From the NCBI RefSeq assembly GCF_900114185.1, contig NZ_FOSE01000003.1, positions 310,001 through 374,000 on the forward strand: a DNA stretch of 64,000 bases, in the 5' to 3' direction. The first letter of the stretch is position 1, and each line of letters begins with the position of its first letter. Source of the DNA: Cellulomonas sp. KH9 (GTDB lineage: Bacteria > Actinomycetota > Actinomycetes > Actinomycetales > Cellulomonadaceae). The position numbers and the translations under genes are program-made. Below, one piece after another: positions 45,853-54,913 of this stretch. The notes under the pieces were generated by a model that worked only from the letters and a program-made list of their open reading frames with translations, did not search any database and had not been told where the DNA came from.

Positions 45853-48800
45853 GTGTTCGACACCCTGCTCGTGGCCGACCGCGGCGAGATCGCCGTGCGC
45901 GTCCTGCGCACGGCGGCCCGGCTGGGCCTGCGCACGGTGGCGGTGCACACCGACGTCGACGCCGCTGCGCCGCACGTGCGCCTCGCCGACGTCGCGGTGC
46001 CGCTCGGTCCCCCCGGCGCCTACCGGCACGCCGACGCGGTCATCGCCGCGGCGAGGGCCACCGGGGCCGGGGCGGTCCACCCCGGGTACGGGGTCCTGTC
46101 CGAGGACGCGGGCTTCGCCGCGGCGGTCGAGGCCGCCGGGCTGGTGTTCGTCGGCCCGGCACCCGAGCACCTGGCCGTGTTCGGCGACAAGCACCGCGCG
46201 CGGCGGGCGGCACGCGCGGCCGGTGTCCCGCTGCTGCCCGGCAGCGGTCTGCTGAGCGACGTCGAGGAGGCGGTGGCAGCGGCCGAGGGGCTCGGCTACC
46301 CGGTGATGGTCAAGGCCGTCGGCGGGGGCGGTGGCACCGGGGTACGTGCGTGCGCGACGCCGGCGGAGCTCCGCGCGGCGTACGCGCGCCTCCGCGGCCT
46401 GCCGGCCGGGGGCGGCGGCGTGTACGTCGAGCGCCTGGTGCGCCGCGCGCGGCACGTCGAGGTGCAGGTGTTCGGCGACGGCACCGGGCGCGTCGTGAGC
46501 CTGGGGGACCGCGACTGCTCGCTGCAGCGCCGGCACCAGAAGGTGATCGAGGAGGCCCCGGCACCGGAGCTCTCCGACGACCTGCGCGAGCGGCTGGCCA
46601 CGTCGGCGCGCGCCCTGACCTCGTCGGTCGCGTACCGGTCGGCCGGGACCGTGGAGTACGTCGTCGACGTCGACCGGGGGGACGCGGCGTTCCTCGAGGT
46701 CAACGCACGGCTTCAGGTCGAGCACACCGTCACCGAGGAGGTCACGGGTGTCGACCTCGTCGCCTGGATGCTGCGCCTCGCACGCGGTGACGCGGACCTG
46801 CGCACCGAGCTGGCCGCGCTGCCGGAGGCAGGTCCGTCGGTCCGCGGGCACGCCGTCGAGGCGCGCGTCCACGCCGAGGACCCGCGGCGCGACCACCGCC
46901 CCGGCACGGGCCTGCTCACCTCGGTCACGTTCCCGGACGGCGTGCGGGTCGACGCCGGGGTCGAGGCGGGTCAGGAGGTCACGACCCACTACGACGCGCT
47001 GCTCGCCAAGGTCGTCGTGCACGCCGACGACCGGGACGCCGCCCTGGCCGCGGCGGGTGCCGCGCTCGCGGGCACGTCCGTGCACGGCGTCAGCACCAAC
47101 CTGCCGCTGCTGCGCGCCGCCGTCGCCGACGACGCCGTGCGGGCGGTGCGCCACACCACGGGGACCCTCGCGGGGATCGTCGACGACGAGCCGTGGGTCG
47201 AGGTGCTGCGACCCGGCGTGCTGACGACGGTGCAGGACTGGCCCGGCCGCCTGGGGCACTGGGACGTGGGGATCTGCCCGTCGGGCCCCATGGACGACCT
47301 GTCGTTCCGGCTGGGCAACGTCGCACTCGGCAACCCCGAGGGTGCGCCGGGCCTGGAGTGCACGCTCGAGGGGCCGGCGCTGCGGTTCAGCCACGCGGCG
47401 GTCGTGTGCGTCTCGGGTGCCGCCGCTCCTGTGACCGTCGACGGTGCTCCCGTGCCGCAGTGGGAGCCCGTCGACGTCCCGGCCGGTGCCGTGCTCGCCG
47501 TCGGCGCGCCGTCGGGTGCCGGGCTGCGCACGTACGTGCTGCTCCGGGGAGGGCTCGACGTCCCGGAGTACCTCGGGTCGGCCGCGACGTTCCCGCTCGG
47601 CGGGTTCGGCGGGTACACCGGGCGGGCGCTGGAGACCGGTGACGTGCTCGTCCCCGCGCCCGTCCCGGAGGGCGCCCCGGCCCCGGCCGCCGTGCCGCGG
47701 GAGGCCCGTCCGCAGATCGGCCACGCGTGGGAGCTCGCCGTGCAGGAGGGGCCGCAGCCGGCGCCGACCTACCTCACGCGCGACGACATGGTGATGCTCC
47801 ACGCCACGACGTGGCACGTGCAGGCGCACACCGACCGCACGGGCATCCGGCTGTCCGGGCCGCGTCCGCGCTGGGCGCGCCCGGACGGCGGCGAGGCGGG
47901 TCTGCACCCGTCGAACCTGCACGACAACCCGTACTCCGTCGGTGCGCTCAACGTCTCGGGGGACACCCCGATCCTGCTGGGTCCCGACGGCCCGTCGCTC
48001 GGCGGGTTCGTGTGCCCCGTCACGGTGGTCGTGGGGCACCGGTGGAAGCTGGGGCAGGTGCGCCCCGGCGACACCGTCCGTCTCGTGCCCGTCCCGACGG
48101 CGACGGCCGACGCGCTGCGGGTGTCGCCCCGGCGGGCGGGCGCGTGCGTCCCCGCGGACCTCGCGACCGGCCCCGACGGCGACGACGGCGTCCTCGCGCG
48201 GGTCACCGGGGACCCCGGCGACCCGCGGGGCCGGCCCGACGTGGTGTACCTGCGCGGCGCGGACGACAACGTGCTGGTCGAGTACGGGCCGATGGTGCTC
48301 GACCTCGGGCTGCGGATGCGGGTGCACGCCCTCGCCGAGGCGCTGCGGGGGCGCGCGCTGCCCGGGGTCGTCGACGTCACGCCCGGGGTCCGCAGCCTGC
48401 ACGTGCACGTCGACCCCGCGCTGCTGCCGGTGCCCGCGCTCGTCGAGGTGCTCGTCGCGCTCGAGGCCGACCTGCCGGCGACCGTCGACCTCGAGGTCCC
48501 GTCGCGGCGGGTGCACCTGCCGATCGCGTTCGACGACCCGGCCGTCGCGGACGCGGTCACCCGGTACGCGGTCGGCGTGCGCGCGCGGGCACCGTGGCTG
48601 CCCTCGAACCTGGAGTTCGTGCGGCGCGCGAACGGCCTGGCGTCGACCGACGACGTCCTGGCGACCGTGGCTGCCGCGGAGTACCTGGTGCTGGGCCTGG
48701 GCGACGTGTACCTGGGTGCGCCGCTCGCCGTGCCCCTCGACCCGCGGCACCGGCTCATGACGACCAAGTACAACCCCGCGCGCACGTGGACCGCCGCGGA

Positions 48801-49479
48801 CACCGTCGGGCTGGGCGGCCAGTACCTGTGCGTCTACGGCACGGACTCCCCGGGCGGGTACCAGCTGGTCGGGCGGACCCTCCCCATCTGGTCCGGGCAC
48901 CGGCAGCACGGGGCCTTCGAGCCCGGCGTCCCGTGGCTGCTGCGGTTCTTCGACCGCATCGTGTGGGAGCCGGTGACCGCCGCCGAGCTCGGCGCGCGGC
49001 GCCGGGCGTCCTCCGCCGGCCGGCTGGACCTGCGCGTCGAGCAGGGCACGTTCCGGTACCGCGACCACCTCGACCTGCTCGCGACCCACGCCGACGAGAT
49101 CGCGGAGCACCGTGCCCGGCAGGCGGCCGCGTTCGCCGTCGAGCGGGCCGCGTGGGCCGCGGCCGGCGAGCTCGGCCCGTTCGACCAGGGCCCGTTCGAC
49201 CTCGCGCCGCCCGCGCCCGTGGCCACCGTCGGGCACCGCGTCGAGCTGGCCGCCGGGCACGTGCTCGTCGAGGCGCCGATGGTCGGGTCGGTGTGGCGCG
49301 TCGAGGCCGCGCCCGGGTCCGAGGTCCGCGCCGGCGACCCGGTGGTCGCGCTCGAGGCCATGAAGCTCGAGCTGGGTGTCCCCTCGCCGTGCGACGGGCG
49401 GGTGGTCCGCGTGCTGGTCGAACCGGGGCAGCAGGTGGGCCCGGGGGCGCCGCTCGCGGTCGTGGCGGCGACGGCATGA
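45853..49479 (+). CDS. Urea/guanidine-type biotin carboxylase (urea amidolyase carboxylase component)
   Basis: A 1208-residue multidomain enzyme. Order: biotin carboxylase with ATP-grasp (about 1-445; GEIAVRVLRTAARLG, VKAVGGGGGTGVR, FLEVNARLQVEHTVTEEV), allophanate-hydrolase-subunit-2/KipA-like domain (about 448-760; GVLTTVQDWPGRLGHWDVG), subunit-1-like domain (about 803-1060; PGVRSLHVHVDP) and a biotinyl domain with VALEAMKLE, biotin on K1171. It should carboxylate urea, or guanidine as shown for many bacterial relatives, with ATP and bicarbonate. The amidase half of urea amidolyase is absent and no separate allophanate hydrolase or carboxyguanidine deiminase follows. GAAGGA precedes the GTG. 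Confidence 0.9.
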   Translation: MFDTLLVADRGEIAVRVLRTAARLGLRTVAVHTDVDAAAPHVRLADVAVPLGPPGAYRHADAVIAAARATGAGAVHPGYGVLSEDAGFAAAVEAAGLVFVGPAPEHLAVFGDKHRARRAARAAGVPLLPGSGLLSDVEEAVAAAEGLGYPVMVKAVGGGGGTGVRACATPAELRAAYARLRGLPAGGGGVYVERLVRRARHVEVQVFGDGTGRVVSLGDRDCSLQRRHQKVIEEAPAPELSDDLRERLATSARALTSSVAYRSAGTVEYVVDVDRGDAAFLEVNARLQVEHTVTEEVTGVDLVAWMLRLARGDADLRTELAALPEAGPSVRGHAVEARVHAEDPRRDHRPGTGLLTSVTFPDGVRVDAGVEAGQEVTTHYDALLAKVVVHADDRDAALAAAGAALAGTSVHGVSTNLPLLRAAVADDAVRAVRHTTGTLAGIVDDEPWVEVLRPGVLTTVQDWPGRLGHWDVGICPSGPMDDLSFRLGNVALGNPEGAPGLECTLEGPALRFSHAAVVCVSGAAAPVTVDGAPVPQWEPVDVPAGAVLAVGAPSGAGLRTYVLLRGGLDVPEYLGSAATFPLGGFGGYTGRALETGDVLVPAPVPEGAPAPAAVPREARPQIGHAWELAVQEGPQPAPTYLTRDDMVMLHATTWHVQAHTDRTGIRLSGPRPRWARPDGGEAGLHPSNLHDNPYSVGALNVSGDTPILLGPDGPSLGGFVCPVTVVVGHRWKLGQVRPGDTVRLVPVPTATADALRVSPRRAGACVPADLATGPDGDDGVLARVTGDPGDPRGRPDVVYLRGADDNVLVEYGPMVLDLGLRMRVHALAEALRGRALPGVVDVTPGVRSLHVHVDPALLPVPALVEVLVALEADLPATVDLEVPSRRVHLPIAFDDPAVADAVTRYAVGVRARAPWLPSNLEFVRRANGLASTDDVLATVAAAEYLVLGLGDVYLGAPLAVPLDPRHRLMTTKYNPARTWTAADTVGLGGQYLCVYGTDSPGGYQLVGRTLPIWSGHRQHGAFEPGVPWLLRFFDRIVWEPVTAAELGARRRASSAGRLDLRVEQGTFRYRDHLDLLATHADEIAEHRARQAAAFAVERAAWAAAGELGPFDQGPFDLAPPAPVATVGHRVELAAGHVLVEAPMVGSVWRVEAAPGSEVRAGDPVVALEAMKLELGVPSPCDGRVVRVLVEPGQQVGPGAPLAVVAATA

Positions 49480-49578
49480 CCGCGCCCCCGCGGCGGACCC
49501 CGCCGCCGCGCCCCACCCCTGCGCTCTCGCCCGGACACCCGTCCGGTGCCGCCCACACCGTCAGCGAGGAGCACGACC

Positions 49579-50559
49579 ATGCACGTTCCTGACCACGTCC
49601 TCAGCGACCCCGTCTCCGCCGGCACGGCCGTCGCGGCCGGCGCGGTCGTCGTCGCGGCCGCCGTGCGTGCCCGGCGCGACGGCGCCCACGCCCCGCACCC
49701 GGTGATGATCGGCGCCACCACCGCCGCGGTGTTCGGGCTCCAGATGCTCAACTACCCCGTCGGCGCCGGGACGAGCGGCCACCTCATGGGGGGTGCGCTC
49801 GCCGCGGCGCTGCTCGGGCCGGCCTGGGGGATCCTCTCGGTGACGCTGGTCCTCGTGGTGCAGTCGGTCGTCTTCGCCGACGGCGGCCTGACGGCGCTGG
49901 GCACGAACACGCTGCTCATCGCCGTGGTCGGCACGCTCATGGGGTGGGCGGTCGCGCGCGGGGTGCTCGGGGCGGGCCGGCCACGGGCGGATCGCGACGT
50001 CCGGGTGTCGGCGCCCGGGGGCGCGGCCGTCGGCGGCGCGGTGAGCGTCGTCGCGGCGGCGCTGCTGTTCGTCGGGCTGTACGCCGCCGGCGGCACGGTG
50101 GCGGTGCCGCTCGGCGCGCTCGCGGGCCAGATGCTGGGGGTGCACCTGCTCATCGCGGTCGGGGAGGCCGTGATCGCCGGTGCCGTCGTCGCCGTCGTCG
50201 CCGCGGTGCGGCCGTCCGCCGTGGCCCTGACGGCGCCCGACGGGCTGCCCTCGCGGGCCGGGGTCCTCGCGCCTGCGGGCGTGCTCACGGGGATCGCCGC
50301 GCTCGCCGCGCTCGCGCTGTCCGCCGTCGCGTCCGCGGCCCCCGACGGCCTGGAGGCCACGGCGGAGCGCGCGGGGTTCGCCGGCGCCGCACGTGACCAC
50401 GCGCTCGGCGGGATGCCGCTGGCCGACTACGGCGAGGTCGGGGGGATCGTCGTCGGGGTGGCCGGGGGCATCGGCCTGGTGCTGTGCCTGCTCGTCGCGA
50501 CGGGGCTGGCCGCCGCGATGACGCGAGGACGCGCGCGGACGCTCACCGCCGGGGCCTGA
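49579..50559 (+). CDS. cbiM: CbiM/NikM-type nickel/cobalt ECF permease with C-terminal PDGLE segment
   Basis: A 326-residue membrane protein. The N-terminus MHVPDHVLSD matches the MHIPD start of CbiM/NikM, where His2 binds the metal. Core segments include GLQMLNYPVGAGTSGHLMGG and LTALGTNTLLIAVVGTLMGW with further conserved His/Asn. About residues 225-325 carry two more hydrophobic segments around APDGLEATAERAGF, the PDGLE motif of the NikN-type partner, so M and N parts are fused. No cbiQ or cbiO genes follow. It lies about 100 bases after the carboxylase, near a urease that needs nickel. GAGGAG precedes the ATG. Confidence 0.85.
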   Translation: MHVPDHVLSDPVSAGTAVAAGAVVVAAAVRARRDGAHAPHPVMIGATTAAVFGLQMLNYPVGAGTSGHLMGGALAAALLGPAWGILSVTLVLVVQSVVFADGGLTALGTNTLLIAVVGTLMGWAVARGVLGAGRPRADRDVRVSAPGGAAVGGAVSVVAAALLFVGLYAAGGTVAVPLGALAGQMLGVHLLIAVGEAVIAGAVVAVVAAVRPSAVALTAPDGLPSRAGVLAPAGVLTGIAALAALALSAVASAAPDGLEATAERAGFAGAARDHALGGMPLADYGEVGGIVVGVAGGIGLVLCLLVATGLAAAMTRGRARTLTAGA

Positions 50560-50601
50560 GACCCGGGCGACCGTCGTCCGCCGGTGCGGGCGTCGCCCGC
50601 G

Positions 50602-50865
50602 TCAGCGGTCGCGGGCGCGGACCCGCAGGCCCGACGCGCGCAGCCGGCGGACGAGGTCGCGGGTGCTCACCGGCTCCGCGCCCAGCGCGACGACGTCGTC
50701 CCACCGCTCGGCGGGCACGTCGTAGTGGTCGTGGTCGAAGGCGCGCCGCGGGATGCCGGCCCGGGCGGCGAAGGCGTGCAGCTCGTCGTACGACGTGTCG
50801 CTCACCAGGTGACCCCAGACCGTGCCGTGGTTGGGCCACAGCGGGGGGTCGACCAGCACGCTCAC
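50602..50865 (-). CDS. DUF4031 protein
   Basis: An 87-residue protein of the DUF4031 family. It begins MSVLVDPPLWPNHGTVWGHL (initiator GTG), then SYDELHAFAARAGIPRRAFD and a DHYDVP motif, ending basic. The His/Asp positions (PNHG, FDHDHYD) are conserved in the family and might bind metal; no function is known. A TACCCT box 6 bases before GTG 50865 supports this start and a leaderless message. It converges on cbiM. Confidence 0.8.
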   Translation of the reverse strand: MSVLVDPPLWPNHGTVWGHLVSDTSYDELHAFAARAGIPRRAFDHDHYDVPAERWDDVVALGAEPVSTRDLVRRLRASGLRVRARDR

Positions 50866-50871
50866 GGGCCG

Positions 50872-50877
50872 AGGGTA
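50872..50877 (-). promoter_or_regulatory. -10 box TACCCT before the DUF4031 gene
   Basis: On the minus strand TACCCT ends 6 bases before GTG 50865, with no ribosome binding site between. Confidence 0.5.
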
Positions 50878-51068
50878 CGTGGCGCGCGGACGGGGCGCCC
50901 GCAGCGTCCCGGCGCCGCGGTCAGCGCACCACAGCACCGCCGGCGGGCCGCGCGTCCCCAGGCCGCTCGGTGCGCTCCGGGCACCCGCACGGGCGCCCCT
51001 AGCGTCGGGTCTGCCGTCGTCACCGGTGCCGCAGCCCGCGGCCCGCGGCGGTCCCCGGGAGGACGTCC

Positions 51069-51359
51069 ATGAGCAGGTACGAGGTCGACAGCGCACAGCT
51101 CGACGGGTCGGCGGCGGGCGTGCTCGCACGGTCCGCGAGCATCCGGGCCGAGGTCGCCGCGATGCAGCGGCAGCTCACCGAGCTGCAGGCGACGTGGCGC
51201 GGCGGCGCCGCGGGTGCGTTCGGCGCCGTGGTCGGGGAGTGGAACGTCACGCAGGCGCGCGTCGAGGAGTCGCTGGCGCAGATCGCGACGGCCATGCAGG
51301 CCGCCGCCCGGACGTACGCCGAGGCCGAGGCCCATGCCTCGCGGCTCTTCGCGCACTGA
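51069..51359 (+). CDS. WXG100-family (ESAT-6-like) protein, orphan
   Basis: A 96-residue helical-hairpin protein. The first helix runs to about residue 40, the turn is TWRGGAAGAFG with the W-x-G motif, and the second helix ends in TYAEAEAHASRLFAH. The Y-x-x-x-D/E-type export tail is seen as YAEAE. Members are exported by type VII secretion as dimers. No partner gene, EccC ATPase or LXG toxin is nearby. GGGAGG precedes the ATG. Confidence 0.85.
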   Translation: MSRYEVDSAQLDGSAAGVLARSASIRAEVAAMQRQLTELQATWRGGAAGAFGAVVGEWNVTQARVEESLAQIATAMQAAARTYAEAEAHASRLFAH

Positions 51360-51438
51360 GTGCCGCGTCGGGTCGCGGGCGCTGCCGCAGGGGGCGTCCG
51401 CCGGGCGGGACCCCGGGGTCGCACGGCGTGGCCGCAGG

Positions 51439-52233
51439 TCAGGGCCGTGCGGTCCCCGAGGTGTACGGCGTCGGGGCGGACGGTGCCGCAGGGGGCGGGG
51501 CGGCGCCCTCCGCGATCGACCCGGCGGCCGCCGCGTCGGCGGCCTCGAGCCGGGCGATCTCCTTCTCCAGCCGCTGGAGCTCGGCCGACACGTTCTGCCG
51601 GGCGGGCTCCTCCCAGGGCTGGGCGAGCGGGCTCACGAACAGCGAGGGGCGGGCCAGCAGCTTGTGGAGGATGCGGATGCGGGCGCGCACGTAGTCCTCG
51701 GTGGGCAGGTGCGCGTACTCGGCCCGCACGTCCTGCAGGTAGGCCTTGTACCGCTGCGGCTCGGTCGCGAGCATCGCGAGGTCGGCGTCGCACAGCACCG
51801 CGCAGTCGGTGTCGGTCGGGTCCGGCGCGTGGCGGACCAGTGCCGAGACCAGTGCGGCGACCTTCCGCACGTTGCCCTCCGGGACCCCGAGGGCCGTGAG
51901 CTCCTCGCGGGCGAGGACAGCGCTGGCGGCCTCGTCCTCGCCGCCCCGGTTGGCGTACGCCTTGCCGTCGGCGGAGTCGAACACGGCGCCGTGGTACCAG
52001 GCGGCCAGGCGGACGAGCTCGGGGTGGTGCGCCTCCTCGTCCAGCTCGTCGACGCGCGCGAGCACGTCGACCAGGTGCCGCAGGTTGTGGAAGTGGCGCT
52101 CCGGCCGGGTCCAGCGGTCGAGCAGCCCCTCGGCGGTACGTCGGATGTCAGGTGCGGGTGCGGTGCCGCCGGCCTCGACGACGTTCCGGGTGAACGCCGG
52201 GACGAGCCAGGCGGGTGCGTCTTGGACGCCCAT
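51439..52233 (-). CDS. HD-type predicted metal-dependent phosphohydrolase (COG4339-like)
   Basis: A 264-residue protein. The HD-like metal site is spread over PERHFHNLRHLVDVLARVD, RLAAWYHGAVFD and LCDADLAMLA; the His-x-x-x-His, Tyr-His and Asp residues fit the family. RYKAYLQDVRAEYAHLP and ILHKLLARPSLFVS follow. By family it may hydrolyse phosphate esters or nucleotides; substrates are unknown. Residues after 205 form a coiled-coil-like stretch (AELQRLEKEIARLEAADAAA) and a Pro/Ala tail. Confidence 0.82.
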   Translation of the reverse strand: MGVQDAPAWLVPAFTRNVVEAGGTAPAPDIRRTAEGLLDRWTRPERHFHNLRHLVDVLARVDELDEEAHHPELVRLAAWYHGAVFDSADGKAYANRGGEDEAASAVLAREELTALGVPEGNVRKVAALVSALVRHAPDPTDTDCAVLCDADLAMLATEPQRYKAYLQDVRAEYAHLPTEDYVRARIRILHKLLARPSLFVSPLAQPWEEPARQNVSAELQRLEKEIARLEAADAAAAGSIAEGAAPPPAAPSAPTPYTSGTARP

Positions 52234-52317
52234 GGATCAGCCTCACGACGATGGCGAAGGAAGCGCCATCGTAGCCACGTCCCCGCCCGGGGGAGTGGTC
52301 GACCACGGATCGGGCGC

Positions 52318-53997
52318 TCAGCGTGTACCGGACGGGACGCCGTCGTCGGGCTCCGCCGTCCCGTCGGTGGGCGCACCCGCACCCGCGTCGGCGCGGGGAG
52401 CGTCGGCCGGTCCGCCGGCGACCCCGTGGGGGCCGGCGACGGGCAGCTCGACGCGGACCGTCGTGCCGCCGCCGGGCGTCTCGCGCACGGTCACGCGGCC
52501 GTCGTGCGACGCGACGATGGCGGCGACGATCGCCAGGCCGAGCCCGGACCCGCCCGAGTCCCGCGTGCGCGAGGGGTCGACGCGGTAGAAGCGCTCGAAG
52601 ACGCGCTCGACGTGCTCGGGCGGGATGCCCGGGCCGTGGTCGCGCACCTCGAGCACGGCCGTGCGGTCGTCGTCCGCCGCCCCGACGACCACCTCGACCG
52701 GGGTGCGCGGCGGCGTGTGGCGCGCCGCGTTGCCCACCAGGTTGGCCAGCACCTGCCGCAGCCGCACCTCGTCCCCGCGGACCACGCGCGGCCCGCTGAC
52801 ACCGCCCAGCGCCTCGAGGCGGGCCGGGCGCAGCGGGTCCAGCGCCCGCAGGTCGCTGACCGCGTCGGCCGCCAGGACGGTCAGGTCGACCGGACCCAGC
52901 CGGCCGTGCCGCCCCTCGTCGAGCCGGGCGAGCGCCAGCAGGTCCTCCACCAGCGAGCCCATGCGCCGCGCCGACTCCTCGATGCGGTGCATGGTGTCGC
53001 CGACCTGCTCCGGGGTCGTCAGGGCACCCATCCGGTACAGCTCGGCGTACCCGCGCACGGCCGCGAGGGGCGTGCGCAGCTCGTGGGACGCGTCCGCGAC
53101 GAACCGGCGCATGCGGGCCTCCGACGCCGTGCGCGCGGTGAACGCCTCCTCGATCTGCGTGAGCATGCCGTTCAGCGCGATCCCCAGACGGCCGACCTCG
53201 GTGGTCTGCGGCGCGACGGGCACTCGCTGGGAGAGGTCACCCGCCGCGATCTTCGCCGCCGTGCGCTCGATCTCGCCCAACGGACGCAGGGACCGGCGCA
53301 CGGCCATGCCGCCGACCAGCACCCCCGCGACGACGATGAGCACGCCCGAGGCGGCGAGCGTCCGGCTCATCTGCACCAGGGTGCTGTGGATGTCCTTCAG
53401 GGGCAGACCGACGACCACGGAGCCGGTGGTGCCGTCCGGGGCCGAGAACGGGTACGCCACGACGCGCCACCCCGACCCCGCGCGCGTCGACGACACCGTG
53501 AACGGCTCCCCGCGGGTCGCCGCGGCCTCGTCCGCGGTGAGGTCGGCCACGCGCGGCGTGCCGTACGACCGCTGTGAGGCGTGGCCGGCCAGCGCCGCCT
53601 GCTGCCCCGCGGTCTGCACCCGTACGTAGTAGTCGGTCGGGACGATCTGCCCGCCGCCGCTGGTGAGGAACGCGAGCGCGTTCTCCGCGACGACCTGCGC
53701 CTCGGCGTCGAGCTTGTCGTCCACCGGCGCCAGCAGGCTGCGCTGCAGGAGGGTCGCGGCGGTCACGGCGGCGACCACCAGGCCCGCACCCAGCAGGACC
53801 GCCGTGATCGTGACCAGCCGGCGCTGCAGCGACGCGGCCCGCCAGGCGTCCCGCAGCGCTGCCAGCGGGCGACGGCGCGTCGGTGCACCGGCCGCGGCAC
53901 CCGGCGAGGGCGCCGGCTCGCCGGACCCGGCGGCCCCGGTGTCACCGGCAGCGGCGTGCACGCGCTCGTCGGACCCGGGACCGGCCGTCCCGCTCAC
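52318..53997 (-). CDS. Sensor histidine kinase, MprB/OmpR-partner type
   Basis: A 559-residue kinase. After a disordered Ala/Gly/Pro start, the first membrane segment is about 58-80 (LVTITAVLLGAGLVVAAVTA) and the second about 215-235 (AASGVLIVVAGVLVGGMAV). An extracellular sensor domain lies between. HAMP follows (LRPLGEIERTAAKIAAGDLS), then the phospho-acceptor DASHELRTPLAAVRGYAEL, and a HATPase with VGNAARHTPP (N), DHGPGIPPE (G1) and GSGLGLAIV (G2). The start GTG overlaps the response-regulator stop, so the pair is one operon. The stimulus is unknown; MprAB relatives respond to envelope stress. Confidence 0.92.
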   Translation of the reverse strand: MSGTAGPGSDERVHAAAGDTGAAGSGEPAPSPGAAAGAPTRRRPLAALRDAWRAASLQRRLVTITAVLLGAGLVVAAVTAATLLQRSLLAPVDDKLDAEAQVVAENALAFLTSGGGQIVPTDYYVRVQTAGQQAALAGHASQRSYGTPRVADLTADEAAATRGEPFTVSSTRAGSGWRVVAYPFSAPDGTTGSVVVGLPLKDIHSTLVQMSRTLAASGVLIVVAGVLVGGMAVRRSLRPLGEIERTAAKIAAGDLSQRVPVAPQTTEVGRLGIALNGMLTQIEEAFTARTASEARMRRFVADASHELRTPLAAVRGYAELYRMGALTTPEQVGDTMHRIEESARRMGSLVEDLLALARLDEGRHGRLGPVDLTVLAADAVSDLRALDPLRPARLEALGGVSGPRVVRGDEVRLRQVLANLVGNAARHTPPRTPVEVVVGAADDDRTAVLEVRDHGPGIPPEHVERVFERFYRVDPSRTRDSGGSGLGLAIVAAIVASHDGRVTVRETPGGGTTVRVELPVAGPHGVAGGPADAPRADAGAGAPTDGTAEPDDGVPSGTR

Positions 53998-54722
53998 GGC
54001 TGCTCGCGCAGCAGGTACCCCACACCCCGGCGGGTGTGGATGAGCGGCGGCAGCCGGTTGCCGTCGGCGTCCGTGAGGTGGTCGATCTTGCGGCGCAGGT
54101 AGGAGATGTACGACTCCACGATGTTGGCGTCGCCGCCCCAGTCGTACTGCCACACGTGGTCCAGGATCTGCGTCTTGGACAGCACCCGCTGCGGGTTGAG
54201 CATGAGGTAGCGCAGCAGCTTGAACTCGGTGGGGGACAGCTCCACCTCGTGCCCCGCCCGGCGCACCTCGTGCGTGTCGTCGTCGAGCTCGAGGTCGGCA
54301 TACCGCAGCACGTGCGCGTCGGTGCCCTCGTCGGGATGGGTCCGGCGCAGGATCGCGCGGATGCGGGCGACGACCTCCTCGAGGCTGAACGGCTTGGTGA
54401 CGTAGTCGTCACCGCCCACCGTCAGGCCCTGCACCTTGTCCGCCGTGTCGTCGCGCGCCGTGAGGAACAGCACCGGCACGTGGTGGCCCTTCTCGCGCAG
54501 GCGCCGCGTCACGGTGAAGCCGTCCATGTCGGGCAGCATCACGTCCAGCACCACCAGGTCGGGGTCCGTGTCCCGCGCCAGCCGCAGCGCGGAGGTGCCG
54601 TCCGCCGCGGCGTGCACCTCGAACCCCGCGAACCGCAGCGACGTGGCGAGCAGCTCGCGGATGTTCGGCTCGTCGTCCACGACGAGGAGCCGGGCCTCCG
54701 GCGCGCTGGGCGTGCTGGTCAT
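53994..54722 (-). CDS. OmpR/PhoB-family response regulator, MprA-like
   Basis: A 242-residue regulator. The receiver (about 8-125) has VVDDEPNIRELLA, the phospho-acceptor Asp in DLVVLDVMLPDMDG, and Lys in YVTKPFSLEE. The winged-helix DNA-binding domain (about 145-240) has LSPTEFKLLRYLMLNP, DHVWQYDWGGDANIVESYIS and RRGVGYLLRE. ATG 54722 gives the family N-terminus MTSTPSAPEARLLVVDDE; the frame is open further upstream but that part is basic and unlike the family. It is the first gene of the two-component operon. Confidence 0.93.
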   Translation of the reverse strand: MTSTPSAPEARLLVVDDEPNIRELLATSLRFAGFEVHAAADGTSALRLARDTDPDLVVLDVMLPDMDGFTVTRRLREKGHHVPVLFLTARDDTADKVQGLTVGGDDYVTKPFSLEEVVARIRAILRRTHPDEGTDAHVLRYADLELDDDTHEVRRAGHEVELSPTEFKLLRYLMLNPQRVLSKTQILDHVWQYDWGGDANIVESYISYLRRKIDHLTDADGNRLPPLIHTRRGVGYLLREQP

Positions 54723-54901
54723 CCCCCCAGTCTGGCGTCGGATCCTGGGAGCCGCCTGGGTACGCGCAGGACGCGTGCGGGCGGGTGGGGCGTCCACGAC
54801 CGGGCACCGTCGCCGGGAACGGACACCCCGGGGCGCGCCGGACACCCCACGATCGTGATGGACACGTGACCTGGACGGGGGGTCCGCGCCGACCCGGCGA
54901 C

Positions 54902-54907
54902 TACCGT
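54902..54907 (+). promoter_or_regulatory. -10 box TACCGT before the amidotransferase-like gene
   Basis: TACCGT ends 6 bases before GTG 54914. No ribosome binding site is present, so the transcript is probably leaderless. Confidence 0.5.
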
Positions 54908-54913
54908 TGACGG

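Noticed and set aside
44653-49260. Very long minus-strand open frame (over 1500 codons) opposite the carboxylase and GntR genes
   Set aside because: It mirrors the high-GC codon pattern of the plus-strand genes, has no recognisable domain and would overlap well-identified proteins.
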